Shown: positions 1 through 4,531, counted from the stretch's first letter. The stretch is DNA of 5,459 nt from Lachnospiraceae bacterium (GCA_009774395.1 VSNQ01000204.1:1-5459); one strand, 5' to 3'. Numbers and translations: made by a program. The notes: generated from the letters alone by a model not told the origin.

Positions 1-8
1 AGGAGGTG
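1..8 (+). promoter_or_regulatory. Ribosome binding site of the helix-turn-helix gene
   Basis: AGGAGGTG is a near-perfect Shine-Dalgarno sequence placed 4 nt before the ATG at 13 and 13 nt before the in-frame ATG at 22. The 13-nt gap is long and the 4-nt gap is short, so either start is possible. The promoter would lie outside the window. Confidence 0.7.
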
Positions 9-12
9 AAGC

Positions 13-342
13 ATGAATACGATGAATCGCAGGATGGAGATTATCAACATTCTTATTATCAGGCGGCATATAACAACAAATGAACTTGCGCAGGAGCTTG
101 GCGTTTCCACTCGCACGATACAATACGATATTCAGGCTTTATCTCCCGATTACCCGATTTATACAAAACCCGGAGAAAACGGCGGGTTGTTTATCAGGGA
201 AGATTACAAACCATACAACAACTCGCTTACCAAGACAGAACTGAAAAATCTGCTTGAAATATATGAGCAGATGGAAGGAATACATAAGGAAGTGATATTT
301 CAGGTTATACATAAATACGGACCCGATAAGCTGGAGATTTAA
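13..342 (+). CDS. Short helix-turn-helix transcriptional regulator (DeoR/HTH_11 type)
   Basis: This 109-residue protein begins with a winged helix-turn-helix: a first helix at about residues 6-17, a second at 21-30 (TTNELAQELG), and a recognition helix at about 32-43 (STRTIQYDIQAL), followed by a Gly-rich wing at 48-62 (KPGENGGLFI). The pattern matches the DNA-binding half of DeoR/HTH_11 regulators such as the YafY/BirA-like group. Full-length WYL- or sugar-phosphate-sensing members of those groups are typically much longer. No effector domain is present here, only a helical tail (residues 70-109) that may dimerise. It may be a stand-alone small regulator of a mobile element, as such short HTH proteins often are. 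It is followed directly by a hairpin with a T-run, so it is probably the last gene of its transcript. An alternative start is ATG 22. DNA-binding function is well supported; the target is unknown. Confidence 0.8.
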   Translation: MNTMNRRMEIINILIIRRHITTNELAQELGVSTRTIQYDIQALSPDYPIYTKPGENGGLFIREDYKPYNNSLTKTELKNLLEIYEQMEGIHKEVIFQVIHKYGPDKLEI

Positions 343-357
343 CCTTGTCATTCCGCT

Positions 358-416
358 AAAGCACATAATTTTTACAGAACCGTTCATAGCAGACGGAGAG
401 TGCTTATGTGCTTTTT
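358..416 (+). terminator. Long hairpin with T-run downstream of the HTH gene
   Basis: AAAGCACATAA (358-368) is perfectly complementary to TTATGTGCTTT (404-414), giving an 11-bp stem, and the T-run continues to 416. The 35-base loop is unusually long and holds a second small stem, CCGT (380-383) with ACGG (393-396). It sits 15 bases after the HTH stop codon, so a terminator is the natural reading. The large structured loop also leaves room for a regulatory RNA element or a structure active in single-stranded DNA. Confidence 0.55.
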
Positions 417-451
417 GGGCTGACAAGTCCAGAAATGATTTTATCCAAAAC

Positions 452-469
452 GGACAGAAAATTTTGTCC
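452..469. repeat. 18-base near-palindrome
   Basis: GGACAGAAAATTTTGTCC has GGACA/TGTCC arms around an AT-rich centre. Its size and symmetry suit a dimeric regulator's operator. There is no T-run and no gene start close by, so its role is unknown. It lies about 110 bases after the HTH gene. Confidence 0.35.
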
Positions 470-491
470 ATGTGTACCTTGAAAATTGAAT

Positions 492-662
492 ATGCAAATA
501 CATACGGGACGTGTGGGATATGCGGAGCCGCTATGCGGACACGCCAAGAGCTGCCTGCTTTCATTTTTGTGTGGAAGTGTATGCGAGGGAATATTGCAAT
601 CTGGTATTGAAGCTAAGGCAGTGAGCGATGAATGTCTGGCAAAAAGTGTAGCAGTTACATGA
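492..662 (+). CDS. Possible small protein of 56 residues (weak)
   Basis: An ATG-started frame of 56 codons encodes a Cys-containing peptide (MQIHTGRVGYAEPLCGHAKS at its N-terminus, with further Cys at 21, 27, 31 and 48). No Shine-Dalgarno sequence precedes the ATG; the upstream bases are A/T-rich (ttgaaaattgaat). A different frame starting at TTG 478 reads through a CGICG motif for 43 codons and overlaps it. The region may therefore be a decayed Cys-rich gene or may not be coding. I do not recognise a family with confidence. Confidence 0.2.
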   Translation: MQIHTGRVGYAEPLCGHAKSCLLSFLCGSVCEGILQSGIEAKAVSDECLAKSVAVT

Positions 663-864
663 GGCAATGAGGCATATCTTTGATAATGATACTTCCGGTT
701 TTTCCGGTCAATATAGAATGACGGTGCGATACCGATGTGGACAGTGTAATGAGCTGTCACCTGTATGTGTTTTTTGAAAAGAATTGGAGGGAAGTTTTGT
801 CTGCTGATGAGAGCCGGGAAAGAGGTTCGTGGTTGTCATGGGCAGATAAAGCCATTTAAGAGTT

Positions 865-870
865 GGAGGT
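865..870 (+). promoter_or_regulatory. Ribosome binding site that sets a TTG start
   Basis: GGAGGT lies 7-8 nt before TTG 878. A TTG at 863 in the same frame overlaps this motif and has no binding site of its own, so the annotated start should be 878 and not 863. Confidence 0.7.
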
Positions 871-877
871 GTTTTAT

Positions 878-1054
878 TTGGAAAAAACAGAGGATATAGA
901 ACTTGTTATGGGGCAGGATCAGGAAATTATTATGGCGCTCGCAATGATACGGCATATGTTTCATAAGGGAGATATTTCTGAGATTGTGTATAAAAATATT
1001 AGAAAAGAATATTTGCCTAAAATAAAAAGTGTTGCGCTCAGGGAAAAATTGTGA
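878..1054 (+). CDS. Small SHOCT-like protein upstream of the recombinase
   Basis: The predicted protein is 58 residues from a TTG start chosen by its GGAGGT ribosome binding site. The central part (about 19-46, IMALAMIRHMFHKGDISEIVYKNIRKEYL) has the look of a SHOCT (short C-terminal) module: a hydrophobic helix, a turn with Gly-Asp-Ile-Ser, then a second charged helix. Stand-alone SHOCT-like proteins of this size are often encoded beside large serine recombinases in Firmicutes mobile elements. Their biochemical role is not established, although oligomerisation or a recombination accessory (directionality) role is a reasonable guess. The gene ends 48 bases before the recombinase, and a candidate recombinase promoter overlaps its 3' end. 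Membership in SHOCT is a judgement from pattern and context. Confidence 0.65.
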   Translation: MEKTEDIELVMGQDQEIIMALAMIRHMFHKGDISEIVYKNIRKEYLPKIKSVALREKL

Positions 1055-1060
1055 TATTAT
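1032..1060 (+). promoter_or_regulatory. Candidate extended -10 promoter for the recombinase
   Basis: TTGCGC (1032-1037) is followed after 17 bases by TATTAT (1055-1060), and the -10 is extended (TGATATTAT, 1052-1060). The -10 begins at the base after the small gene's stop codon, and the TG of the extension lies inside that stop codon. Transcription would begin near 1067, leaving a leader of about 36 bases before the recombinase ATG. The -35 is a weak match, so strength is uncertain. Confidence 0.45.
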
Positions 1061-1102
1061 GAATGTGCGGTAACAAAGTAGGAAATCAGAAAGGACAGAA
1101 AC

Positions 1103-2794
1103 ATGGAAAGAACTGTTGCGATTTATGCGAGAGTTTCAACCGAACATGAAGCACAGCTTTCAGCGTTGGAAAATCAAGTCCAATATTATGATAATCTTCT
1201 TGCAATGCACCCAGACTGGACGCTATATGAAAGATATGTAGATGAAGGGATAACGGGTACTTCGGTAAGGAAACGTCAAAGTTTTATGAGAATGATGGAA
1301 GATGCAGAAGATGGGAAATTTGACCTGATTATAACAAGAGAAGTTTCAAGGTTTGCGAGAAATACGGTTGATACTTTACAGCAAACGAGAATATTAAAGA
1401 AGTATGGGGTGGAGGTGTATTTTACAGAGGATAATATTTGGACAATGAACGATGAGGACGGAGAACTACGCTTGACAATTATGGCAACTTTGGCGCAGAA
1501 TGAAAGCAAAAAGACTTCGCTTAGAGTGAAAGCTGGACAGAAAGTGTCATTTCAAAATGCTGTGCCATACGGAACCGGAAATATACTCGGTTATGACAGG
1601 GTTGGGAAAGAATTTGTTATCAACGAGGAACAGGCAAAAACGGTTCGAATGATTTTTGATATGTATCTTGACGGAATGGGATTAAGACAGATACAATTTG
1701 CTTTGGAGGGGGCAGGGCGACTAACTGCTACTGGATTAAAAAATTGGAGTTGCTCTACTATTAGCAGGGTACTGAATAATGCTTTTTATTGTGGCACTAT
1801 TGTATATAGGAAAGAATACGTGCCTGATTATCTGGAACAGAAGAAAATCAAAAATCATGGCGAGATAGATAACGTAATTGCAGAGGGGAGTCATGTTCCT
1901 ATTGTCACTAAGGAAGAGTATACAAGAGTGAGAAATAAGATGAATACAAGAACACAATCTGTTGATAACAGAGGTAAACGTGGAAAACACGCATCAGGAG
2001 ATGTGTGGACAAAAAAATTGAAGTGCAGTTGTTCAGGCGGCAGTTTTAACCGGAGAGTATGGCATAGAACATCATCAGGAGAACCGCAATACGCATACCA
2101 ATGTTACAAGCAGATTTCCACAGGCACGATTGCAACAAGGATGAAGAAAGGTCTTAGTCTGGAGGGGATTTGTGAAGCTCCAATGGTTCCACGATGGAAA
2201 TTAGAGGTTATGGCAAAGGTGGTTTTTCAAAATTTTTGGAAAGACCGGACGGCGGTGAAGCTGATTGCCGAGGAAATGCTTGAAAAACATATCCAAGATG
2301 ACCGATACATAAATTTTGAAAAAGAAATCAAAGAACTAAAAACCAAGATTGCCCAAACTGATAAAAAGTACGAAAACCTTGTTGATCTTCGGGTAAATGG
2401 CGAAATTGACAAAGCCATGTTTGACCTAAAGAAAAAAGAATTGCAGGAAGATAAGGAAAGACTTGAAAAGCAGTTAGAAGGCTACCAAGTGGACGAGGAT
2501 ATGTCGGACGAGGACTATAATCGCAGACTGGAGGTATTAAAATGCGGACTGGATAATAATTTCGATTTTTCGGTATATGACATTCCAGAGGAAATAATAG
2601 ATGATTTTGTAGATGAGATAATTGTTTACAAAGACTGTTTCTTATGGAAATTGAGTATGTTTGGCGATGATACACGGATGAAGCTTTGTGTAAACAAGGA
2701 CAAGTCCGTAGAAGTTGAAAAAGCCCCTAACGTTGATACACGCTGCACAGGCGGCTATCAGCCAGAACTAGCGAATACAAGTTCGATAAATTAG
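1103..2794 (+). CDS. Large serine recombinase (resolvase/invertase family integrase)
   Basis: This full-length 563-residue site-specific recombinase would cut and rejoin DNA at attachment sites through a 5'-phosphoserine intermediate. The N-terminal catalytic domain (about 1-145) carries YARVST with nucleophile Ser12 and Arg10, the Arg-rich active-site strand TREVSRFARNT (78-88, with Arg79, Arg83 and Arg86), and ATLAQNESKKTS at the start of the long E-helix. A Recombinase DNA-binding domain follows (about 158-280, beginning NILGYDR). A zinc ribbon comes next, with Cys308, Cys310, Cys334 and Cys357 as likely ligands, and then a coiled coil at about 403-460 that in this family controls synapsis and direction. 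The length fits TnpX-like and phage-type large serine recombinases. The ribosome binding site AAAGGA (1090-1095) lies 7 bases before ATG 1103. A SHOCT-like gene sits just upstream and a strong terminator follows within 10 bases. Such genes usually lie at one end of the element they move. I see no paired attachment sites here, so the element's borders are unknown. Confidence 0.95.
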   Translation: MERTVAIYARVSTEHEAQLSALENQVQYYDNLLAMHPDWTLYERYVDEGITGTSVRKRQSFMRMMEDAEDGKFDLIITREVSRFARNTVDTLQQTRILKKYGVEVYFTEDNIWTMNDEDGELRLTIMATLAQNESKKTSLRVKAGQKVSFQNAVPYGTGNILGYDRVGKEFVINEEQAKTVRMIFDMYLDGMGLRQIQFALEGAGRLTATGLKNWSCSTISRVLNNAFYCGTIVYRKEYVPDYLEQKKIKNHGEIDNVIAEGSHVPIVTKEEYTRVRNKMNTRTQSVDNRGKRGKHASGDVWTKKLKCSCSGGSFNRRVWHRTSSGEPQYAYQCYKQISTGTIATRMKKGLSLEGICEAPMVPRWKLEVMAKVVFQNFWKDRTAVKLIAEEMLEKHIQDDRYINFEKEIKELKTKIAQTDKKYENLVDLRVNGEIDKAMFDLKKKELQEDKERLEKQLEGYQVDEDMSDEDYNRRLEVLKCGLDNNFDFSVYDIPEEIIDDFVDEIIVYKDCFLWKLSMFGDDTRMKLCVNKDKSVEVEKAPNVDTRCTGGYQPELANTSSIN

Positions 2795-2800
2795 TCTTTA

Positions 2801-2833
2801 GGAGGGCTATTCCATTGGGATAGCTCTCTTTTT
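2801..2833 (+). terminator. Terminator after the recombinase (module copy 1)
   Basis: The left arm GAGGGCTATTCC (2802-2813) pairs with the right arm GGGATAGCTCTC (2817-2828) to give a stem of about 12 bp with two G-U pairs and a 3-base loop, followed by five T's (2829-2833). This is a strong intrinsic terminator starting 6 bases past the recombinase stop codon. It forms the first half of a module repeated at 3579. Confidence 0.9.
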
Positions 2834-2836
2834 GTA

Positions 2837-2865
2837 TTGTATATAGGAAAGGTTTATGCTAAAAT
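2837..2865 (+). promoter_or_regulatory. Extended -10 promoter of the PIN/antitoxin operon
   Basis: TTGTAT (2837-2842), a 17-base spacer and TAAAAT (2860-2865) with the TGn extension (TGCTAAAAT) make a good sigma-A promoter. It lies just after the T-run of the preceding terminator. The spacing and elements are conserved in the second module copy, which supports function. The leader to the PIN ATG would be about 15 bases. Confidence 0.75.
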
Positions 2866-2886
2866 GTTTACAAGGGGTTGAAAAGT

Positions 2887-3366
2887 ATGAATAGAAAATT
2901 GAAAGTATATTTAGATACATCAGTTATAAGTCATTTAGTACAGGAAGATGTTCCTGAAAAGATGACAGACACAAGAAGATTATGGGAAATGTTTCAGAAA
3001 GGAATATATGATGTATGTCTTTCTGAATTAACATTAAAAGAGGTATCAGATTGTCCTGAACCTAAAAGAAGCTTGCTAAGAGATTATCTGAAACAAATTC
3101 AGTATTCTACATTTGAGATTAGTCAGGAGATTTCAGATGTAGCAAGACAAATTATCAGCATGGGAATTTTAACGGAAAAGAGTTTTGATGACTGCCAGCA
3201 TATTGGTGCGGCTGTCGTAAATGACTGTGACTGTATTGTGTCATGGAATTTTAGGCATATTGTAAATATCAAGACAATTAGAGGTGTCAGGGCAATTACA
3301 AATTTGAAAGGTTACAGACAGATTGAAATATTAAGTCCATCAGCTTTATTGGAAAGGGATGAATAA
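2887..3366 (+). CDS. PIN-domain protein, probable VapC-like ribonuclease toxin
   Basis: The protein is 159 residues from ATG 2887, chosen because AAGGGG (2872-2877) lies 9 bases upstream; the in-frame TTG at 2878 abuts that motif. It is a single PIN domain. KVYLDTSVIS opens the fold with acidic Asp10, LSELTLKEV (45-53) carries Glu52, and KSFDDCQHIGAA (98-109) matches the usual Asp-x-x-His-Ile-x-x-A block with Asp102. CDCIVSWNFRHI (114-125) is the last motif, with Trp-Asn where many PIN nucleases have an Asp. That variant is found in a bacterial PIN subgroup, so activity is not excluded. Such proteins usually cleave RNA (tRNA or mRNA) in the cytoplasm when freed from the antitoxin. The ending GYRQIEILSPSALL also fits the subgroup. 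The gene is followed after 2 bases by a 60-residue protein, so the order is toxin first. Toxicity is inferred. Confidence 0.85.
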   Translation: MNRKLKVYLDTSVISHLVQEDVPEKMTDTRRLWEMFQKGIYDVCLSELTLKEVSDCPEPKRSLLRDYLKQIQYSTFEISQEISDVARQIISMGILTEKSFDDCQHIGAAVVNDCDCIVSWNFRHIVNIKTIRGVRAITNLKGYRQIEILSPSALLERDE

Positions 3367-3368
3367 GT

Positions 3369-3551
3369 ATGGAAAAACCGATTTTAAGTCCAGATTTTAC
3401 AATAGAAGATATTCACAAATTGAGAGAATACAATTATGAAATGACAAAACATATGACTGACGAGGAAAGAATGAATTACTACAATGAGGGCGGACGGGCA
3501 TTTCAGCGTGAGATTGATGAAGCAAGGTTTCAGCAGTGCGTTAAGCTGTAG
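3369..3551 (+). CDS. Probable antitoxin of the PIN-domain toxin
   Basis: This 60-residue acidic/helical protein starts 2 bases after the PIN stop codon, with AAAGGG (about 3353-3358) as a ribosome binding site inside the end of the upstream gene, so the two are translationally linked. The core DFTIEDIHKLREYNYEMTKH (9-28) is a pattern I associate with small partners of this PIN subgroup, comparable to the 'EIRAIREEYA'-type antitoxins that wrap the PIN active site. The remaining half (29-60) is predicted helical and charged. No DNA-binding fold such as AbrB or ribbon-helix-helix is evident, so autoregulation may be absent or may depend on another protein. Size, tight spacing and order make it the antitoxin by context; there is no direct proof. 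The second terminator follows within 30 bases. Confidence 0.7.
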   Translation: MEKPILSPDFTIEDIHKLREYNYEMTKHMTDEERMNYYNEGGRAFQREIDEARFQQCVKL

Positions 3552-3578
3552 AGATGAATTGTCAAATACAGATTTTTA

Positions 3579-3611
3579 GGAAAGCTATTCCATTGGGATA
3601 GCTCTCTTTTT
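3579..3611 (+). terminator. Terminator after the PIN/antitoxin operon (module copy 2)
   Basis: AGCTATTCC (3583-3591) pairs with GGGATAGCT (3595-3603), followed by CTC and five T's (3607-3611). Compared with copy 1, two G's in the left arm are A's (3582 and 3583). One change removes a pair (A3582 opposite C3604), and the other converts a G-U to an A-T pair. The hairpin core, loop and T-run are unchanged. Confidence 0.88.
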
Positions 3612-3614
3612 GTG

Positions 3615-3643
3615 TTGTAAAGGTGAAAATTTCATGTTAAAGT
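3615..3643 (+). promoter_or_regulatory. Extended -10 promoter of the second small operon
   Basis: TTGTAA (3615-3620), a 17-base spacer and TAAAGT (3638-3643) with the TGn extension (TGTTAAAGT) repeat the architecture of the promoter at 2837. The -10 is weaker by one base. The leader to ATG 3686 is about 36 bases, longer than in copy 1. Confidence 0.65.
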
Positions 3644-3685
3644 AAGTATATGGTATAGACGAGGTGAATTTAAGGGGGCTTTTAT

Positions 3686-3952
3686 ATGTTAATGATAGAT
3701 AGACTTTTCTGTACTTGGAATGAGCTTGTAGAAAAATTTCCGAATAAGTGGATAGTGGTAGAAGATGCGGAGTTAACAAATGCAGGATTTATTAAATCGG
3801 GTAAGTTGATTGGTGTGTGCGATGATTCAGAAATAGATGATTTTGTAGTGTCCTGCTACAGAGAAGATAAAAATATTAATTATGAGAGAACTACAGAAGG
3901 AAGTGGAGTTGAAATTATAAATGTCGAAGATTTTAAGTATGCAGTTAAGTAA
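3686..3952 (+). CDS. Uncharacterised 88-residue protein
   Basis: ATG 3686 is preceded 7 bases upstream by AAGGGGG (3672-3678), so translation is well supported; ATG 3692 is an alternative. The protein is small, acidic and soluble. A short amphipathic helix with TWNELVEKFPNKWIVVEDAE (10-29) is followed by a likely beta segment, an acidic turn CDDSEIDDFVV (45-55), and a basic/aromatic stretch with YERTTEG (66-72). There is no signal peptide or membrane segment. I do not recognise a named family, although similar small proteins appear to accompany retropepsin-like genes in Clostridia. Consistent with that, its last 32 bases overlap in another frame the start of a retropepsin-like fragment. It is the first gene of a unit that ends with a ribbon-helix-helix antitoxin. 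It may be part of a two-protein module with the retropepsin-like protein; its function is unknown. Confidence 0.75.
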   Translation: MLMIDRLFCTWNELVEKFPNKWIVVEDAELTNAGFIKSGKLIGVCDDSEIDDFVVSCYREDKNINYERTTEGSGVEIINVEDFKYAVK

Positions 3953-4064
3953 TAAAAGTACAAAACCTGTATTCACAACAATCACGCCAGCAAATAAGCA
4001 AATTAAATGTTTGTTTGATACAGGTGTTGATATGCCTGTATGGTGTGGAAGCAAGGACATATAA
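3921..4064 (+). pseudogene. Truncated retropepsin-like aspartic protease fragment
   Basis: A 47-codon frame overlaps the end of the 88-residue gene by 32 bases, in the +1 frame relative to it; a TAA directly precedes its ATG. The stretch FTTITPANKQIKCLFDTGVD (18-37) shows the beta strands and DTG (33-35) of retroviral-type aspartic proteases, followed by MPVWC (38-42). Retropepsin domains need about 100 residues per subunit, including a flap and a second strand set, and all of that is missing. The frame stops after GSKDI. The 3' end may be a deletion join (see findings). The ribosome binding site is weak (GGAAGTGGAG 12 bases upstream), as expected for coupled translation. I call it a broken gene. 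A functional short peptide is possible but could not form a standard protease. Confidence 0.6.
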
Positions 4065-4091
4065 TAGATATACAGGAGGTAGATAGAATTA

Positions 4092-4307
4092 ATGAGAGAG
4101 GAATATGATATTGAGAATCTGAATCCTAGAAAAAATCCTTATGCCAAAAGATTAAAAAAGCAGATTACGATAAATATTGATTCAGACACAGTAGAATTCT
4201 TTAAGGAACAGAGTGAGGAATCAGGTATACCATATCAGACGCTGATTAATTTATATCTGTCGGATTGCGCAAGGCATAAGAAGCAGTTACAGATTCATTG
4301 GGAATAA
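4092..4307 (+). CDS. BrnA-like ribbon-helix-helix antitoxin (orphan)
   Basis: This 71-residue protein has AGGAGGT (4074-4080) 11 bases before ATG 4092. After a basic segment with RKNPYAKRLKK (13-23) comes the ribbon-helix-helix fold: strand QITINID (24-30), helix 1 SDTVEFFKEQSEESG (31-45) and helix 2 PYQTLINLYLSDCARHKK (47-64). This is the pattern of BrnA/CopG antitoxins, which dimerise, bind operator DNA through the strand and neutralise a BrnT-type (RelE-fold) ribonuclease. BrnT is normally encoded directly upstream; here that position holds the truncated retropepsin-like fragment and no BrnT frame is visible. The protein may be a solitary antitoxin or regulator, or may act on a toxin elsewhere. 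The fold is well supported; the partner is missing. Confidence 0.8.
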   Translation: MREEYDIENLNPRKNPYAKRLKKQITINIDSDTVEFFKEQSEESGIPYQTLINLYLSDCARHKKQLQIHWE

Positions 4308-4387
4308 GGAAGTATAAGTTAGAACAGTTGTGTTATTGATTTAAAAAAATTAGTTCAGGCTGTTGAAATAGGTTCTGTTTAAGAAAA

Positions 4388-4416
4388 TTGGATCAAATAT
4401 TATTATAAAGTATAAT
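4388..4416 (+). promoter_or_regulatory. Promoter-like sequence just ahead of a terminator
   Basis: TTGGAT (4388-4393), a 17-base spacer and a perfect TATAAT (4411-4416) resemble a sigma-A promoter. Transcripts would start near 4423, almost at the base of the terminator hairpin at 4426, so no gene is served directly. AT-rich sequence can produce this by chance. Confidence 0.35.
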
Positions 4417-4425
4417 TGTCTTTTT

Positions 4426-4451
4426 GCTATCCTATAAGGGGTAGCTTTTTT
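4426..4451 (+). terminator. Terminator after the BrnA-like gene
   Basis: GCTATCC (4426-4432) pairs with GGGTAGC (4439-4445) through one G-U pair, with a short loop and six T's (4446-4451). It ends the second small operon. Its arms (GCTAT-CC and GGG-TAGCT) resemble those of the terminators at 2801 and 3579, but the loop and flanks differ. Confidence 0.85.
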
Positions 4452-4503
4452 GATATGATATTATATCTGATTATTCCTGTACTATCATCTTATAAATAAA
4501 CTA

Positions 4504-4531
4504 TTGACAAATCCTCAATTAGAGTTATCAT
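4504..4531 (+). promoter_or_regulatory. Strong promoter of the large uncharacterised gene
   Basis: A consensus TTGACA (4504-4509) is followed after 16 bases by TATCAT (4526-4531). Transcription would start near 4538, giving a leader of about 50 bases to ATG 4588. A loose inverted repeat (GTTAT at 4524-4528 and ATAAC at 4546-4550) overlaps the -10 and start region and could be an operator. Confidence 0.65.

Larger units (their letters stand above)
343..877. other. Gene-poor region with inverted repeats and short unsupported open frames
   Basis: About 535 bases separate the HTH gene from the next supported start. By eye the stretch is less AT-rich than the genes downstream. It contains the long hairpin at 358-416, an 18-base near-palindrome at 452-469, a 56-codon frame at 492-662, and a 40-codon GTG-started frame at 737-859 that ends just before the ribosome binding site of the next gene. 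None of the short frames has a Shine-Dalgarno sequence. The minus-strand frames here also start without one and overlap each other, so I treat them as shadows. The region could be a decayed gene, a regulatory or transfer region of an integrated element, or a junction between elements. Confidence 0.5.
2801..2865 (+). repeat. Terminator-promoter module, copy 1
   Basis: This 65-base segment aligns without gaps to 3579-3643 with 53 identical positions, including a run of 30 identical bases (2806-2835 with 3584-3613). It contains a complete terminator and a complete extended -10 promoter and separates the recombinase from the PIN/antitoxin operon. Similarity fades right after the -10 box. Confidence 0.85.
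3579..3643 (+). repeat. Terminator-promoter module, copy 2
   Basis: This is the second copy of the 65-base module, exactly 778 bases after the first, with 53 of 65 positions identical. It ends the PIN/antitoxin operon and starts the next one. The genes behind the two copies are unrelated, so the shared module is not explained by duplication of a gene. Confidence 0.85.

Noticed and set aside
139..564. Minus-strand open frame of 141 codons
   Set aside because: It runs antisense through the well-supported HTH gene and the hairpin, with no ribosome binding site. It is best seen as a shadow.
404..760. Minus-strand open frame of 118 codons from a GTG
   Set aside because: There is no Shine-Dalgarno sequence before the GTG, it overlaps another minus-strand frame and crosses the hairpin arm at 404-414, and the composition (His, Pro, Ser and Cys-rich) looks like a non-coding translation.
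452..1544. Nine-base GGACAGAAA recurring near 452, 1093 and 1536 as possible recombinase sites
   Set aside because: One copy includes the ribosome binding site of the recombinase and another is within its coding sequence. Flanks do not match and no longer repeat or symmetric attachment-site structure surrounds them.
2328..2675. Minus-strand open frame of 115 codons inside the recombinase
   Set aside because: It is antisense to the coiled-coil coding region of the recombinase, whose reading frame is clear.
2801..3643. CRISPR-like or integron-like repeat array
   Set aside because: There are only two clear copies 778 bases apart with full operons between them. There is no tyrosine integrase, and each copy is fully explained as terminator plus promoter, so CRISPR or classical integron attC labels do not fit.
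3921..3952. Retrovirus-like programmed frameshift joining the 88-residue protein to the DTG frame
   Set aside because: The DTG frame is in the +1 frame, not the -1 typical of retroviral gag-pro, no slippery heptamer is evident, and a TAA directly precedes the DTG frame's own ATG. Translational coupling or independent initiation is simpler.
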